From contig JADGJL010000288.1 in assembly GCA_027600665.1 (NCBI GenBank), positions 1 to 26,729 on the forward strand: a stretch of DNA of 26,729 bases, written 5' to 3'. Positions 1 through 11,155 of this stretch are shown in pieces. The position numbers and the translations under genes are program-made. How positions within the stretch are numbered: the stretch's first letter is position 1; every line of letters begins with the position of its first letter. Origin of the DNA: Irineochytrium annulatum (lineage: Eukaryota > Chytridiomycota > Chytridiomycetes > Chytridiales > Chytridiaceae). The notes below the pieces were generated by a model. It was not told the origin of the DNA and did not search any database. It was given only the letters and a program-made list of their open reading frames with translations.

Positions 1-828
1 GTAGTATGGATTCTGCGGCTGTTGGCCTAAAGGCTGTGGGGGGTAAAAGACTGCTGGATTTTGACCAGGGGGCGGTCCAGTCGTTTGGGGGTATGCTGGG
101 CCTTGATACGAGGATTGACCGGGGGATTGGGTCGGATCATCAGGATATGAACCGCCCGGCGCTGGCACATAATAGTTCCAGCCGTTCGGTTGATTTGGAT
201 CGCGTTGATACTCCGGAGGGGCGTGGGGATCCATAACGTTGCCCCGGGAGTCGAACTCGAGGGCGGGTCGTGCCGTGTGCTCATACAAGGCGGGGTCGTC
301 TGCGGGAAGGTCTCGTTGGACGAAGACCTGATGGTCAGCAGCCGCTGCGTGGTCCGGCCGGTGTTCCGTAGTGGGGTCATATTGCTCCGCGTCGCCATTG
401 AACTCGTCTTGGTTTTGATGAGGAGCCGGATGGTCCCAGGAATGACGCGGAGGGTAGTCGACGTATGGGGGATTGTGGAAGGACGGCCGCACGTGGTCCA
501 GCATCCTGGAGCGATCGACACCCGCATCCACGCTCATTCTCCCATCCACGTTCATTCTGGGAGATGCGTCTGCTCCGCCCCCGTTGGCACCGCCCCGGTA
601 CCTTGTCACCGTCGACGCTCTGGCCAGCCTTCCGCCGTGTTGCTGTCCTGATATCTGCCGCCCGCCGGCATGATCAAGGTGGGCATCATTCTGTCCTTGA
701 TCTGAGACCGGCGCCCCATACGATTCACCGGAGAGTTGGCCCGAGTGTCCAGCGCGGCGGGCGAGGCTCCAGAAGCGCCTACCTCCGCTCGGGGATGTCG
801 GGGACGTCGGGGACGTGGGGCCGGGCAT
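1..828 (-). CDS. Partial proline/glutamine-rich, probably disordered protein (runs off left edge)
   Basis: Reading the minus strand from an ATG at 828, the frame stays open for 276 codons to the window edge with no stop, so the 3' part is missing. The protein begins MPGPTSPTSPTSPSGG, with a three-fold TSP repeat, and contains a short duplicated motif (MNVDGR / MSVDAG, near 514-555). After that it is rich in Pro, Gln, His, Asp and Tyr, for example NPPYVDYPPRHSWDH and the edge-proximal PPPGQNPAVFYPPQPLGQQP. I see no transmembrane segment or catalytic motif and do not recognise a family. A low-complexity scaffold or transcription-related protein is possible, but that is a guess. A GT-AG intron could also remove part of 556-610, which would change the N-terminal frame. 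The gene is divergent from CBF5. Coding status is likely but rests only on frame openness and composition. Confidence 0.5.
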   Translation of the reverse strand, partial: MPGPTSPTSPTSPSGGRRFWSLARRAGHSGQLSGESYGAPVSDQGQNDAHLDHAGGRQISGQQHGGRLARASTVTRYRGGANGGGADASPRMNVDGRMSVDAGVDRSRMLDHVRPSFHNPPYVDYPPRHSWDHPAPHQNQDEFNGDAEQYDPTTEHRPDHAAAADHQVFVQRDLPADDPALYEHTARPALEFDSRGNVMDPHAPPEYQRDPNQPNGWNYYVPAPGGSYPDDPTQSPGQSSYQGPAYPQTTGPPPGQNPAVFYPPQPLGQQPQNPYY

Positions 829-1264
829 TCTTGCTCGTCGCGGATGAACGCCGAGGCAAAGGTGTCTCCTATTGACACTCGCAAACAGAAGGGCTTGAAG
901 TATTTACAAGCCGCCTTCTGCAAAAGGAAATTTGGAGTCGTGCAACTGATAGAAGCAAGCGGCGACCGTCCACAAGCTCGGAAGTGGACCGAATTAGCAA
1001 TAGCATGTCGCGGTTGGTCTATGCAATGGCTGCAACGTCCGAGTTGATGTGTTTCTGTGAATGCCGAGCATTAAGAGTTTCACGCACGATCTGTCAAAAA
1101 GCAGGCTGTTTCCACTTTTTTTTCCAGACTTAGGCCTTTACAGTCTCGCCCGCGCCGTCCTTGCCACCGAGCCTCCATCAGGGACACGCTCAGGTCGCGA
1201 AGAAGGATCCCCTTCCACCCGGCGCCAACCCCATAAGACCTCGCGGGACGTGGAACCAGCAGAA
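829..1264. promoter_or_regulatory. Intergenic region between divergent genes (putative bidirectional promoter)
   Basis: These 436 bp lie between the start of the minus-strand disordered-protein gene and the start codon of CBF5. Short open frames cross the region but none looks conserved or coding. A pyrimidine-rich run near 1110-1130 (cactttttttttccag) could be a splice acceptor for a 5'UTR intron of CBF5 or part of its promoter. I see no convincing TATA box. The promoter role is inferred only from the divergent arrangement. Confidence 0.35.
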
Positions 1265-3222
1265 ATGGCTGACAAGAAGAAGAAGGTCAAGAAGGGCGAC
1301 TTGAACGGCGCGACGGATGACTACATGATCAAGCCGCAGTCGGCCACGCCGGCACTCGACACGTCCTCGTGGCCTCTTCTCTTGAAGAACTACGACAGTA
1401 AGTTTGCTTGATCTCGAGCGTGAATTGGGCCCTGTGCGGTGCGCGAGTGTGAGGCGGAACGCTGGCTGTCGTGGCCCGAGACTCACCGCTTGCGTGCAAA
1501 CAACAGAGCTCCACGTCCGGACAGGCCACTACACGCCCATCCCGTCCGGCTGCTCCCCTTTGACGCGTCCCATCAACGACTACGTCCGCTATGGCTCCAT
1601 TAACCTGGACAAGCCCTCGAACCCGAGCTCACACGAGGTCGTGGCGTGGATCAGGAGGATTCTGAAGGTGGACAAGACGGGTCACTCTGGTACCCTCGAC
1701 CCGAAGGTCACGGGCTGCTTGATCGTGTGCGTCGACAGGGCAACGAGGCTGGTCAAGTCACAGCAGGGGGCCGGGAAGGAGTATGTGGCGGTCTTGAGGT
1801 TGCATGATGCTATTGAGTCGGAGAGGCAAATGTCGAAGGTGTGAGGCGTGACACAGGTGTTGGAGCGACGATGCTGACATTTATTGGATTAGGCACTGGA
1901 GACCCTCACCGGCGCCCTCTTTCAACGCCCCCCTCTCATCTCTGCTGTCAAGCGTCAGCTCCGCATCCGTACTATCCACGAACACAAGCTGATCGAGTTT
2001 GATAACGACCGACACCTTGCCATCTTTTGGGTCTCGTGCGAGGCGGGCACGTACGTCCGAACGCTCTGCGTGCACTTGGGTCTTTTATTGAAGGTCGGAG
2101 GGCACATGCAGGAGCTGAGGAGGGTGCGGTCAGGAAACCTTGGGGAGGACGATGACATGGTCACGATGCATGATGTGATGGACGCGCAGTGGGTTTACGA
2201 GAACATGAACGATGGTGTGTATGAATGGGTAGTTGTGGAGCGGTCCGAACACCTTCGGGGAGCTTATATATTTCCACTTCAAAAGAATCCTACCTTCGCC
2301 GCGCCATCCGGCCCCTCGAGACGCTCCTAACGTCCTACAAGCGCATCGTCGTCAAGGACTCGGCCGTGAACGCCATCTGCTACGGCGCTAAGCTCATGAT
2401 CCCCGGTCTACTGCGGTACCAGTCCGGCATTGAGCTGCACGAGGAGGTGGTCCTCATGACCACCAAGGGTGAAGCCATCGCGCTCGGCATCGCTACCATG
2501 TCGACGGCCGAGATGGCGTCTTGCGACCATGGCGTCGTGGCTAAGATCAAGAGGGTCATTATGGAGAGAGACACGTATCCGAGGAGGTGGGGGTTGGGGC
2601 CGAAGGTAATGGCTCAAGTTCCGATGCTTGTATACTTGATGCTGGTGGTTGCTAACTCGCCTAATACAATTCAGGCTCAGGCGAAGAAAAAGCTTGTAAA
2701 GGAGGGTAAGCTTGACAAGTTCGGCCGGCCGAACGACCAGACCCCATCGGCCTGGAAGGACAACTTCGTCGACTTCGCTTCGTGAGTGTTATTCGTCATC
2801 TGACGTTTCGTTTACAGATGCTGACGTTAGTGGGATGACAGGGGTATGAACGTCGATGGACACCCGCAGAAGTCGGCGACGATGCCGTCGGAGAAGAAGG
2901 CTCTGATTGAGGACGTGACGGAGGAGGCGGCGGAGGAGAAGCCGAAGAAAAAGAAGAGGAAGCAGGCTGAGGATGATGAAGACAAGGGCGAGAAGGAGGA
3001 CGCGATGGAGGTGGAGGAGGACGCACCTAAAAAGAAAAAGAAAAAGAAGGCGGTTGAGGCTGAGGAGGAGGAGGAGGTCGAGGTCAAGCCTGTAAGTTCC
3101 ATACTATTCCTTCTACCTTCATAAATAGTGCGTACTGACTTGACCCGCAGAAAAAGAGCAAGAAGAGCGAAGATGGAGAGAAGAAAAAGAAAAAGAAGAA
3201 GGATGCCGAGGAAGACGAGTAG
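1265..3222 (+). CDS. CBF5: H/ACA snoRNP pseudouridine synthase, dyskerin/Cbf5
   Basis: This is the catalytic subunit of H/ACA snoRNPs, which pseudouridylate rRNA and snRNA in the nucleolus. Seven exons (1265-1397, 1507-1838, 1893-2214, 2286-2605, 2675-2781, 2842-3091, 3151-3222) join to 511 codons, very close to human dyskerin. In order I see a basic N-terminus ([11 protein letters not shown]), the dyskerin-like segment [16 protein letters not shown], the TruB catalytic block [11 protein letters not shown] with the nucleophilic Asp, the conserved [31 protein letters not shown] and [12 protein letters not shown], then a PUA domain (about [11 protein letters not shown] to GEAIALGIA). The C-terminus is a Lys/Glu-rich tail with KKKKKKK runs, the typical nucleolar signal. 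The start is the first ATG in frame before DKKKK. The GAC-A|AG junction restores NYDK, and GAT-G|AA restores NDESY. It converges on XDH, with 204 bp between the stops. Confidence 0.96.
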
Positions 3223-3426
3223 ATACAACACAGTCAGTTGATGGTGCTGCTAGATAGCCAACGTTACCTTCGCTTGCTTACGCGGAAGTGGAGAAATGCG
3301 GGATTTGTTTAATGGGAGTTTTTATGTTCTTAGTTGCATAATATATTGAGAGACCAATCCGTATCTCAAATTTAATCCCTTTTACTGTCGCCCAAATCCC
3401 GTCCCACGAATTATTCTAAGAATGTT

Positions 3427-6400
3427 CTATGCCGACAACGAAAACGGTTTCTCTCCCATCGCGAGCGGGGTTTTGGCCATGGCGGTGAACTTGTCGGTGC
3501 AGGCATTCCTGATACGCTCGGACGTGGCGGGGCAGTCCATACGGAAGTATCCCGTGACGCCACTTTCCAACCTGGTCACACGGATAAGCATTCGAATTGA
3601 ATCAATGAAAATACCTTGCAGCCTTCACGGCATCCTTTATCGCGTAGAAGACGCTGGCACCCATGAAGAGTGGCGGCTCACCGACGGCTTTGCTCGAGTG
3701 TACAGCCCTAGCGTTCCTGGAGCCCTTCACAACCCGCACACGGAAGTCGACCGGAATGTCCCTGAAGCCGGGGATCTTGTAAGCGCCAGGTCCTCGCGTA
3801 AGCAGGAAGCCGGTTGTTGGCGAGATAAGGGGCTCTTCGATCGTACACCAACCTTGTGACACAGCTGTTTAGACCCAACATGAGTGAGAAGAGTTCTCAC
3901 CCTGGCCTTGCGTAAACGCCCCCTCAATCTGCCCTATATCGATAGCCGGATTGATTGGCGTCCCGATGTCCATCACAACATCCGCCCGTCTGACAACATG
4001 ATCACCTGTCAATGTGTCGATCTCGACCTCAGCGCATGCGGCGCCGTACGTGAAGTAGCTGAACATACGGCCCTTGTTCGTGGCCCAGTCGTAGTCCAGG
4101 TCGGGCGTCTTGTAAAACCCGTTGGCGGAGAGGTTGACGCGGTTAAAGTAGGCCCATTTGATCGTGTCGAACCAGGTCGCGGCGGGATTTTCTTCTTTGT
4201 GAGGGCGAAGGCGGTCGAGGATTTGGTTGCAAGCGTTTAGAACGGCCATGCCGTTAATGTCTGCGGCGATGTGTCAGCGACATACTCTCAACAGGAGAAA
4301 GACAAAGACGAACCGGAGGATACGGACGCGGCGGTCGCGCTCGTGTTCGCAACTTTATCAGTGCTGGTCTCAGAGATATGAATAAGGTTGACAGAAATCC
4401 CAAACGCCTGCGCAGCGATCTGAATCATCTTCGTGTGCAAACCCTGTCCCATCTCCGTACCGCCGTGGGAGATGAGGACGGACCCATCCGTGTAGACATG
4501 CACGAGGGCGCCGGCCTGGTTCAGGAATCGCGCCGTAAATGCGAGACCGAACTTGGTGGGCATGACGATGATACCGCGCTTCTTGTACCGGTTCGCCTCA
4601 TTGAAAGCCGCGACCTGTTGCTTCCGCTGCACGTACTCCGACGTCTCCATCATCTCGGACCAAACACGATCCATGTGGAAGTCCTCCAAAGGGCAGCTGA
4701 AGTGCGTTATGTCGCCGTCCTTGTAAAAGTTCATTTGCTATGCTGTGTGTTAGTATTTGCATATTAACCGAACTACATAAGAAACATACACGCAGGTGCT
4801 CCCCAGAAACTTGGAGAGTATCCGCAATGTGCGTCATCCACTGCTCGGCCACCATCATGCCCTGCGGTCCACCAAACCCTCTAAAGGCCGTGTTGGTTGG
4901 CAGGTTAGTTTTGCAGACGCGCCCGTAAATGTTGACGTTCGGGATCCTGTACGCGTTGTCGCTGTGCGTCATGGCGCGTTCTAGCACTGCAAACGACAAG
5001 TCGTGGGAGAATCCACCATTGGCGTAGATCTTGAGCTCGAGCGACTTGATGATACCGGCGGGCGTGAACCCGACGCGGTATTTGCCAAGGAAAGGGTGGC
5101 GGGTACCCGTAATAGCCATGTCATCCTCACGAGAGAGCATGAGCCGCATGGGCTTCATGTGCTTCTTGGCCGCGACAGCGAGCATACAAGTCACGAATAC
5201 GGATCGGGATTCCTTACCGCCAAAGCCACCACCCATCCGTTTGACTCGGACGACGACGCGGTTCGAGGCAATACCCAGGACGTGGGCTACCATGTGTTGC
5301 GTCTAGGGATGATTAGACTTTCTTAAGCGAGACCTGGAGCTCACCTCAGACGGATGTTGAGTGGATGCGAATACCTCAATCTCGTCATCCTCCTTCTTCG
5401 GAATAACTAACGATGCTTGCGCTGAAGGCCATATCAGGAAGGATTTACAAGGCCACTGACGACGTACTCTCCAGATAGAAATGCTCCTGTCCCGCAATCC
5501 TAGTCTCCCCTTCTACAAACCTCAAATCCTTTTGCATCTCCTTGACCTTATCATCGCCCTCCAAAAACGCCCCCGTGACAATCTTTCGGTCCTGCGGGAA
5601 ATACGACTCCGCCGCAATAGCCTCTTCGATCGTGAAGATAGGCGTTGACTTCTCGTATTCGATTTTGACCAGCTTCGCGGCCAGGCGCGCGATGTCGAGC
5701 GTCTTAGCGAGGATAAGGCCGATGGGTTGACCGTAGAACTCGATCTTCTTCGTCGCGAACAACTCCTCATCTGTCAGGGTTTGTCAACGACAATCAAGAG
5801 AGAGTTTTACCCTTCACAACCGGCCCAATCATGTTCGGGTTCTCCCCGTCATGCGCCTTCGGCACATCCTTCGCGCTCACGAAGTCGACAACGTCAGGCA
5901 ACGCCAACGCCTCCGTTGGGTCCACCTTCACGATCTTCCCACTCGCGATAGAGCTGCCCACAATCGCCACTGCTAGTTCACCTGCGACGGGCGGGATGTC
6001 GTCGATGTAAACCGCACTACCTGTGACCTGCTTCAAACCAGCAGCATGCATCATCGATCGACCTACAACCTCCGATGATGGGGCTTCTACAAACTCCTGC
6101 TTTCCGCTCGAGATGCCCCGCTCCACATCTTTAAGGGCCGAGAAGTCCCGGTCGGCGATGGAGTAGGTCGGGTTGAGGGATGAGAGGGAGGAGGTGACGT
6201 GAAGGTGGAGCTTCATAAAAAAACTCAACGCTATATCGGTGATTAGTCAAATGTGAACAGGAATGTTGAAGTAAACCTAATGTCTTCCGGAACTCGATTT
6301 GGCCGCCTGGCGCCGTAGCCGCCAGCGGGAGATCCTGTAGTAGTAATTCGGCCACCTGATCCACCAGCTCAAGGGTCCACTTCTTCCCCTTCAAAAACTC

Positions 6401-8236
6401 ATTGCACTTCTTCGCGCTGTAACATCCCATGAGATTTCGAAAACGACGCCAGGTCCATACGTTACTGTCGTCGGCCCCATCCCGCCAAACGCAAGGCACG
6501 CGTTCTCGACAATCCCCTCCCCAGACGACACATCCAACGCGACTCTCATCCCGGCATTCGTGATGGCGATATCATCATCTTTCCTCTTCGCCTGCTTAAA
6601 CGCTAACGCATACTCATGTTCCCTCGTAAACGGTACATCTGCCATTCGTCAGCCCACAATCCCCATAAGTACAGTTGGGCCGAACTTACAAATCGACACT
6701 AGCACCTCGCTCGGCCTCAGCGCCGTCTGCCTATATCCCAAGAAAAACTCGCCCATGGGTACCTTCCTTACCCCACCCTTTAGGCTGGCAACGGTGATGG
6801 TCGCGCCCAGCGACACGAGGACCGGGTTCAGGTCCGATATCGGGCTCGCGGTGACGATGTTGCCCGCGATGGCGGCCACATTCCTGATCTGCGTGCCGGC
6901 GAACCAGTGGGAGTTCTCAAGAATGGCTTGGAGGCCGCGGACCTTATGAGCGGGCAGGGTGTCACAGATAGATTTCAGTTTTTTCTCCATGGCGGAGATG
7001 GTGGCGGCGGCGCCCAGGGTTATTCCATTGTCTTTTAACAAGTTAAGATTGGGCGAGGTGGTGGGAAGGGTCACCGTCTTGCTGGATGTCCCTCATGTCG
7101 GCGATGTCGACGGGGGAGACAAAGACGCGATACCGCTGATTTTTGAACTTCATCTCGATGCCGACTTCGGTGTTTCCGTTGATGATCTTGGCGGCCGGAA
7201 ACTCATCCTAATTTGGTCGTCAGCACAAGCTCTGAGGACACAAAGGTATTTTATTACCATGACGGTGAGCATTTCATCCACAGTGACGGGGTGGTACCAC
7301 CGCTTGCCGTTGTTTTCGAAAAAGTATGCAGACGGCGCGTGCTCGGCATGAAACTTTTTAAGGTCCTGCGGGAAGACCGACGATATCATTGGCTAGGAGG
7401 ACTTTGTAAGCACAACTGGATTGGAGTGACACCGACCCACCTTCTTTTGATAATCTTCAATATCCTCGACCTTATCGCAGGGATGCGACGACTCGCAGAC
7501 CCCATTCGTCGAGCATGCGGCCGCACATGCCTTCTTCGCCAGCTGAGCAATCCACCTCATTAACATCCCTCCTTGTGCGTCTCCACGTTTGCATGACATA
7601 CCGTCTTAGCTCCATCCAAAATACTCCTATACCCCGTGCACCGACACAGATTTCCATCGAACGCATGCTCAATGTCGTCCTCGGTCGCGTCCGGCTTATT
7701 CTGCAGAGTCGTGTACAGGCTCATGGCGATCCCGGGGGTGCAGAAGCCGCATTGGGATCCGTGGTGCGTCGCGATGCGCTCCTGGACTGGGTGCAGGCGT
7801 TCTGTGTTGCCGATGCCTGATTGAACGACGCCGATAAGGGAGCACGCTTAGGGAAGAGTCCATCACCTTCAATAGTAACAATATGCTTCCCGTCCATCGC
7901 GCAGAGGGGTGCCAGGCATGCATTTACGGATGCATGGCTGCGAACACATCACACATCAGCACGTCCTGATCACGGGCGACAACGCTTAAAGAACACCCAC
8001 ACGACATCATTCGTCCTCCTGTCGACTGACGACACGGCCACGGTGCAAGACCCGCACCCACCCTCGTTACATCCGAGCTTCGTGCCCGTGAACCCAATTC
8101 TCCTCACAAACGAGATGACGCTCTCCGCCGGGTCCGGGTCCGGGACGACGAAGCGCTGGCCGTTGACCCAGACGGTGAGCGTGTCCTTCCTCTGCAGCAT
8201 GGCCTTGTCTGGCGCTCCGTTCGCTGTTCCGTGCAT
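3427..8236 (-). CDS. XDH: Xanthine dehydrogenase (molybdenum hydroxylase), multi-exon
   Basis: It oxidises hypoxanthine and xanthine to uric acid using Moco, two 2Fe-2S clusters and FAD. The start is the ATG at 8236 ([14 protein letters not shown]...). First Fe-S domain: [15 protein letters not shown] (about 8095-8130). Second: [11 protein letters not shown] and NLCRCTGYR (7630-7760). FAD domain: about 6650-7350, including [16 protein letters not shown] and the FFLGYR motif of NAD-linked enzymes. Moco domain: about 6230-3430, with [34 protein letters not shown] and KAVGEPPLF. These hold the equivalents of bovine Glu802, Arg880 and Glu1261, which argues for xanthine dehydrogenase and against aldehyde oxidase. 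The last exon reads [18 protein letters not shown] and ends at TAG 3427-3429. There are many short introns, not all bounded here. The gene is divergent from BRK1, with 114 bp between start codons. No other purine-catabolism gene is nearby. Confidence 0.95.
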
Positions 8237-8350
8237 GGCGTGGGAACCCGCACGTTCGTCAAAGTGTCTATGGAAGGTAGGTCTTTGACGAACGTCCTGA
8301 TCGGGTCCCTAAACAAACACGGTTAGAGCAGGTCCGAGTCGCTGCCCGCT

Positions 8351-8652
8351 ATGGATCAGCTGGAGCAGATAGCTTCCTTCTTGACAAAGTTCGGTAAGTT
8401 GACTTTCTCAATAAAAAGTGATCGCTAACGTTCTTCGTTAAGAAAATTCGACAACCAGGTCGCTTATGGACCTGAACGAGAAACTGACAAAGCTCGAGCG
8501 GGCTATCCGGGTTGTCGAAGTAAAGGTAACGAACAGCAAAGTGCTATATACATCGTGCTTTACTTGCTAAAATACTATCCGACATCTATCTGTGCAAATC
8601 GACAAAGGCCGTTACGGTCATCGAGACCGACGACAAGCAGGACTCCCAATAA
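8351..8652 (+). CDS. BRK1: BRK1/HSPC300-like subunit of the SCAR/WAVE complex (short form)
   Basis: BRK1 is the smallest subunit of the SCAR/WAVE complex, which activates Arp2/3 actin nucleation. Three exons (8351-8393, 8443-8525, 8608-8652) give 56 residues. The core reads IASFLTKFENSTTRSLMDLN followed by EKLTKLERAIRVVE, matching the family pattern [32 protein letters not shown]. It is a single amphipathic coiled-coil helix. The acidic tail (ETDDKQDSQ) is unlike that of animals. The expected N-terminal ~20 residues, before IASFL, are absent: the sequence just upstream of the ATG reads SRSESLPA with an in-frame TAG before it, and I found no convincing upstream exon. The introns are 49 and 82 nt. 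The gene sits between XDH (divergent) and RPA43 (convergent, 100 bp between stops). Family assignment rests on the helical core only. Confidence 0.8.
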
Positions 8653-8752
8653 CGACGCCCGCCGCAGGTTCCCGTAGTCCAACCTTTCCGAAATACTGGC
8701 TGCTAGTGTGAGCCAAAATACATCGCGTCGTCACTCCCAGCGCGCTATACTC

Positions 8753-9496
8753 TCATGTGGTGATGGGTGCCGACATATCCTCATCCAGTTCCACAAGCCC
8801 AGTACCATCCGGATTCCGCTTCAACGACCCAGACAGCGACAGCATCCCCCTGGCCTTGATCAGCCTGCGCATCCAGCCAAGCTGACAGTTAGCACAGCAT
8901 CGTGATAGTTAACAAGAGTTGTAACATACTCGCTGATGGTAAATCTCACCACCGACCCCGGTCCGACGAGGCCTCCGTTCCCTATGCACCGAAACGCAAA
9001 CTCGTCGTCGTCCCACTTAAAGTCGTTTGCACGGATCTCGTCGGAGGGTATGGACGCGTTAAAGACGCCGTGCACGAGAAGGCCGATGTGATCGCTCGAG
9101 ACCTTGTTGACGATCCCATCTGCCAGAAACGCGCCAACCGTTATTCAGCACAAAATAATGGAGAGTGGTAAGTACCGATGTCGGAGCCGACGATCGGACA
9201 GAACGCCGTGAGGACGAGAGTGATGTGGAAGTAGAAGTAGGGACTGTCGCCCGCCATCTTGGCCGCGGGCTCGAGCGGCGCAACGTCGGAGAACGCGAGG
9301 ACGACGCCGCCGATCTCGGGCACAAACCTAGACGCGCAGAGAAGTAGTTGGAAGTAGGCTTTAGCGTAAATAGCAAAGAAGTACCACACCTCATTAGCAT
9401 CTTTGAGAGATTGTCGTTGACGCCTTCCAAGGGATTGGAAGCAAATCGAGGCGGGAGGTAGAGGAGGTACTTGGCGCGGATCTTCTGGAGTGTCAT
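8753..9496 (-). CDS. RPA43: RNA polymerase I subunit RPA43 (Rpb7/A43-like)
   Basis: A43 pairs with A14 to form the Pol I stalk and binds Rrn3/TIF-IA for rDNA initiation. The model begins MTLQKIRAKYLLYLPPRF, the start of the N-terminal tip domain with the conserved LPPRFASNPLEGV block. It continues FVPEIGGVVLAFSDV, then the S1/OB part HIGLLVHGVFNASIPSDEI, an IDNGGLVGPGS-like loop (IGNGGLVGPGSVVRFTISE) and a final strand segment LIKARGMLSLSGSL. The tail NPDGTGLVELDEDMSAPITT ends at TGA 8753-8755. Three introns were placed. The last uses the acceptor just before GCTGATC (not the earlier cag), because that restores SELIKARG. Known fungal A43 proteins usually have a somewhat longer N-terminus, so an additional 5' exon between 9497 and 9618 is possible. 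Confidence 0.88.
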
Positions 9497-9618
9497 TGCG
9501 GTGAGTTTGGCAAAACAAAAATCAGGCTTGAAGACGTTTGACAGAGGTGGCTTGCCAAAAGTGGCTTGTAAAGAATCGGAGTTCGATCTGGTCCGCGCTC
9601 ACTGCTCGTCGGCCCAAC

Positions 9619-11155
9619 ATGATCGTCAAGAAAGACTTCAACTTCTCCGAATCCGAATCCTCGGCAGTTCTCTCCGTGCCTCTGAATGGTGTCAGGGCCC
9701 ACAAGGCCGATGTCTACGGTATGAGCACCCTCTGTTTCTAGTGCCCGAGACGTGCCGTCTGAATATTGTGCTTCGTGCTTCCCAGCCAACGACCTTTACG
9801 TCAAAGTCAACTTCCCGCCCTTCTTCTTCGAGGCCGACCTCTGCGCACCGATAGATGCCAAACTGTCGACCGCAACGGTAGGCAACGGGGTTGTAACGTT
9901 CCAGCTCGTCAAGGTTCGCCCCGCTCGCCACGTTGCATGCTTACATGTCTTGCTAGAAAGACCCGGTCTTATGGGGCACGCTACATCCGATAGGTCTGGA
10001 CAAAGAGCAACGCCTCCTACGGCGCCAAGCAGCGTTCAAGCGGGCCGAGGAAGACGCGGAGAAGGAAAAGGAGGCAAAACGGGTTGCTAAACGTGAGGAG
10101 GACAGGATGCTGGTGCAGATGCAGATGGAGGCGGAGAGGAAGGGGAGGGAGCAAGTCGAGGCTATAAAGAATAGGGAAAAGGAGGAGGCCGAGGTTTGTT
10201 TGCTGCTTTTAACGACTGCATGTTAAACTTTCCTGCAGGCTTACATGGCAGACTTTATAAGTGCCGGGAAGGCGCTACAAGCCGCCGAACCGACGGAAAC
10301 GGCCAAACCGGACCGATCGGACTCAGCAATTTTCGCTGAAGATGCCGCTGCCGACGACGAAGATGAATTACCGGACGACGACGGGGACGACGGCATCGAC
10401 ATGGGGGAGATTATGGCGAAGGTTCGGAAGCAGATGGAGGCTCTGAAGGCGACGGCGGCACCGGCGCCTCGAGCTCAGGCCAGCATTGACGTGAGATTTA
10501 CGAGCCGTGGCTTGATACCGACAGCGGTGGCGCGGGAAAGCGAGGATGGTTACTTGCTTACTTGTATTAATTCGGTATACTAAATCTTAAATACAGCTAA
10601 GTGGGTGGATAGGATCTACCAGCACCGTGCTGAGGATTCACAGAAGCGGGCCGGTGAGCTTCAGAATCCGCTCGATATCACGGAGAGAAATCGTTGAGTG
10701 CAGGCTGATATTCTATGTGGTGTGACTGCTACTAACTCATAGCACATCCAGCCGTGTTCCTTAATGACAAGGGGTTGTCATTCTTCAAATCCGGGAACTA
10801 CCCGGCCTCGTTGAACGCGTACGACGCGGCTCTGGCTATCGATCCGAATTACTCGCAGTACGTATCGTATTGTTTTCGTATATTCGTTTATTCTTGATCG
10901 CGTTCCCGCGTTTCACTAACCCCGTCCCTCAGCTGCCGCTTCAACCGGGCCGACACCCTCATCAGCCTAAATCGCTTTCAGGAGGCCGTTGACGAATGCG
11001 ACGCGGTGCTGACGACCATGAGGAAGGAGGACGCGGAGCGACGGTCGAGGGGTGACCATTCGCTCAGCATTGCGGGCCTCGTCGCGCAGGTGGAGAAGAG
11101 GAGGGAGATCGCGTTTGTTAAGAACGGGGGCATGATAGAGACGCCGGGGCAATGA
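9619..11155 (+). CDS. DNAAF4: Dynein axonemal assembly factor 4 (DYX1C1/DNAAF4): CS plus TPR protein
   Basis: DNAAF4 is a cytoplasmic co-chaperone that helps HSP90/HSP70 preassemble axonemal dynein arms. Seven exons (9619-9718, 9786-9913, 9957-10193, 10239-10548, 10597-10692, 10752-10857, 10933-11155) give 399 residues, against about 420 in human. An N-terminal CS/p23 domain carries LSVPLNGVRAHKADVY and LYVKVNFPPFFFEADL. Next is a charged helix (FKRAEEDAEKEKEAKRVAKREEDR), an acidic linker, and the family-specific SIDVRFTSRGLIPTAVARES. The TPR part is FLNDKGLSFFKSGNYPASLN followed by FNRADTLISLNRFQEAVDEC. The C-terminus stops soon after the second TPR, so the third TPR of animals seems reduced or missing. 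Its presence implies a motile flagellum, as in zoospores. It is divergent from RPA43, with 122 bp between start codons. Confidence 0.93.

Noticed and set aside
190..651. Plus-strand 153-codon frame at the left end
   Set aside because: No recognisable motif and unusual composition; it lies opposite a longer uninterrupted minus-strand frame.
1398..1506. Possible intronic snoRNA in CBF5 intron 1, given its larger size
   Set aside because: No C/D boxes (RTGATGA, CTGA) or H/ACA boxes in plausible positions were seen.
3422..5326. Several plus-strand frames of 90-145 codons
   Set aside because: They are antisense to the Moco domain of XDH and have no motif of their own.
8104..8316. Minus-strand 70-codon frame starting upstream of XDH
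   Set aside because: It is in another frame from the first Fe-S domain. MHGTANG at 8236 is in the correct frame and leads directly into the domain.
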